Positions 63,133-64,000 of a stretch of DNA of 64,000 nucleotides are shown here, piece after piece (within the stretch, counting starts at the first letter, position 1; each line of letters begins with the position of its first letter). Both the position numbers and the translations under genes were made by a program. Source of the stretch: Bacillus dicomae (GTDB lineage Bacteria > Bacillota > Bacilli > Bacillales > Bacillaceae_G); NCBI RefSeq assembly GCF_006494425.1, contig NZ_VHIV01000001.1, positions 434,001 to 498,000 of the forward strand, written 5' to 3'. The notes beneath the pieces were generated by a model. The model was not told the DNA's origin. It saw nothing but the letters and a program-made list of their open reading frames with translations, and ran no database searches.

Positions 63133-63256
63133 GTTGGAGTCCCCTTTCTGTATAAGTGCTGATAGTACTACTATAAAGGAATAGTGTTACGTTTAATTTA
63201 ACGAAACATAAAGAAATTGTTAAATTCGAGCAGAAGATTGTCGAACTTTGATAAAA

Positions 63257-63292
63257 AGAAAACTCTGCTGATACGATAACAGCAGAGTTTTT
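63257..63292 (-). terminator. Terminator of putP
   Basis: AAAACTCTGCTG / CAGCAGAGTTTTT with a 9-nt loop, adjacent to the putP stop codon. Confidence 0.84.
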
Positions 63293-63295
63293 CCT

Positions 63296-64000
63296 TTATA
63301 GATTATGACTATGTTGTTTTTCGAAATTCTCAAATTGCTCTTCAACTTCTTTTGAAGGTTGTGTTAGTAAACTAACAATTACGATGGCTAGTAAACTAAT
63401 GGCGAAACCTGGAATCATTTCGTATAAGAAATCTTTTAAGAATTTGAATTGAGTCCATATAATAACAGTAGCGGCACCAGAAATCATACCAGCAAGTGCG
63501 CCCCACTTCGTCATGCGTTTCCAATATAAGCTTAATAAAATAGCAGGTCCGAATGAAGAACCAAATCCAGCCCAAGCGTACCCGACAAGAGCTAAAATCG
63601 TATCATTTTGTTTAAACGCTAATGCGCACCCAACTAATGCAATAACAAGTACAGCCATACGACCGATAAATACAAGCTCTTTATCAGAAGCAGAACGTTT
63701 AAAGAATGTACGATATAAATCTTCTGTTATAGCACTAGAAGTAACGAGTAATTGAGATGAAATTGTACTCATAATAGCTGCTAAAATAGCTGCTAATAAA
63801 AATCCAGTAATAAGTGGATGGAATAAAATTTTTCCTAGTTCAAGGAAAATTGTTTCTGGGTTAGATAATGTTAACTCTTGTTGTGAGTAGTAAGCAATAC
63901 CGATAAGACCAGTAAACATAGCTCCGACAACAGAGAAAATCATCCAGCTCATACCAATTCTTCGTGCGCTTTTAATTTCTTTTACAGAAGAAATTGCCAT
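63296..64000 (-). CDS. putP: Sodium/proline symporter PutP (5' end missing)
   Basis: The C-terminal 234 residues of a sodium:solute symporter; the frame is open to the window edge, and the ATG at 64000 is internal, not a start. The helices include AAILAAIMSTISSQLLVTSSAITEDLYR, a Na+-site motif of the family, and LALVGYAWAGFGSSFGPAILLSLYWKR, typical of PutP. The end is a soluble tail with Glu/Lys. The PutP family is about 490 residues, so about half is outside. Import of proline driven by sodium is the expected role. Confidence 0.9.
   Translation of the reverse strand: MAISSVKEIKSARRIGMSWMIFSVVGAMFTGLIGIAYYSQQELTLSNPETIFLELGKILFHPLITGFLLAAILAAIMSTISSQLLVTSSAITEDLYRTFFKRSASDKELVFIGRMAVLVIALVGCALAFKQNDTILALVGYAWAGFGSSFGPAILLSLYWKRMTKWGALAGMISGAATVIIWTQFKFLKDFLYEMIPGFAISLLAIVIVSLLTQPSKEVEEQFENFEKQHSHNL

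Overview
The window is a 64 kb stretch of low-GC Gram-positive chromosome from the Bacillus cereus group (B. cereus / anthracis / thuringiensis). The clearest markers are the exosporium genes: bclA with a Gly-Pro-Thr collagen-like domain and the group's N-terminal targeting motif, the exsY/cotY pair, and bxpB (exsFA). Gene order over most of the window follows the B. subtilis yitL-yitT and yjzC-to-yjcH regions, with group-specific insertions. No rRNA, tRNA, IS element, prophage or CRISPR array was recognised. Both ends cut a gene: cvfB on the left and putP on the right.

Layout. 1-4.4 kb: cvfB end, prsA, a DUF3941 peptide, yitT, a DUF3813 gene, a possibly frameshifted small gene and a Cof-type HAD phosphatase. 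4.4-14.1 kb: yjzC, clpB (CtsR operator), yjzD, yjaU, yjaV, comZ, the fabH-fabF operon (FapR-like operator), the yjaZ-type metalloprotease and yjbA. 14.1-16.1 kb: a degenerate intergenic repeat, trpS with a T-box leader and a DUF3899 membrane protein. 16.2-25.9 kb: oppABCDF with a near-consensus CodY box upstream, a MATE exporter and a second oppA paralogue. 26-39 kb: spx, a TerC protein, mecA, cls, coiA, pepF, spxH, yjbI, yjbK, yjbL, yjbM, NAD kinase and an RluA-type pseudouridine synthase. Spx is present together with its ClpXP adaptor SpxH and with the ClpC adaptor MecA, so much of the regulated-proteolysis and competence machinery is clustered here.

39-53 kb is the most distinctive part. 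In B. subtilis, prpE and fabI are separated mainly by thiamine genes. Here the interval carries a YadA-head-repeat / peptidase G2 protein, prpE, a RodA/FtsW-type protein, a glycosyltransferase, two methyltransferases, bclA, further glycosyltransferases and a methyltransferase, and rmlACBD for dTDP-L-rhamnose. The simplest reading is a module that makes the BclA collagen-like spore filament and decorates it with (methylated) rhamnose glycans. 53-57 kb: fabI (strong FapR operator), cotO, exsY, yjcA, a small Gln-rich protein, bxpB and cotY, the proteins that build the exosporium basal layer to which BclA attaches. 57-64 kb: the yjcD helicase, yjcF, yjcG, yjcH, a DMT exporter, a PH-domain protein, a Big2-domain protein and putP.

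Non-coding signals include many intrinsic terminators (several with the stop codon inside the hairpin), promoters with good -35/-10 boxes, operators for CtsR, FapR (two) and CodY, a tryptophan T-box, and two orphan promoter-terminator pairs that could be small RNAs. Functional names come from recognising protein families, motifs and gene order by eye; no database search was run.
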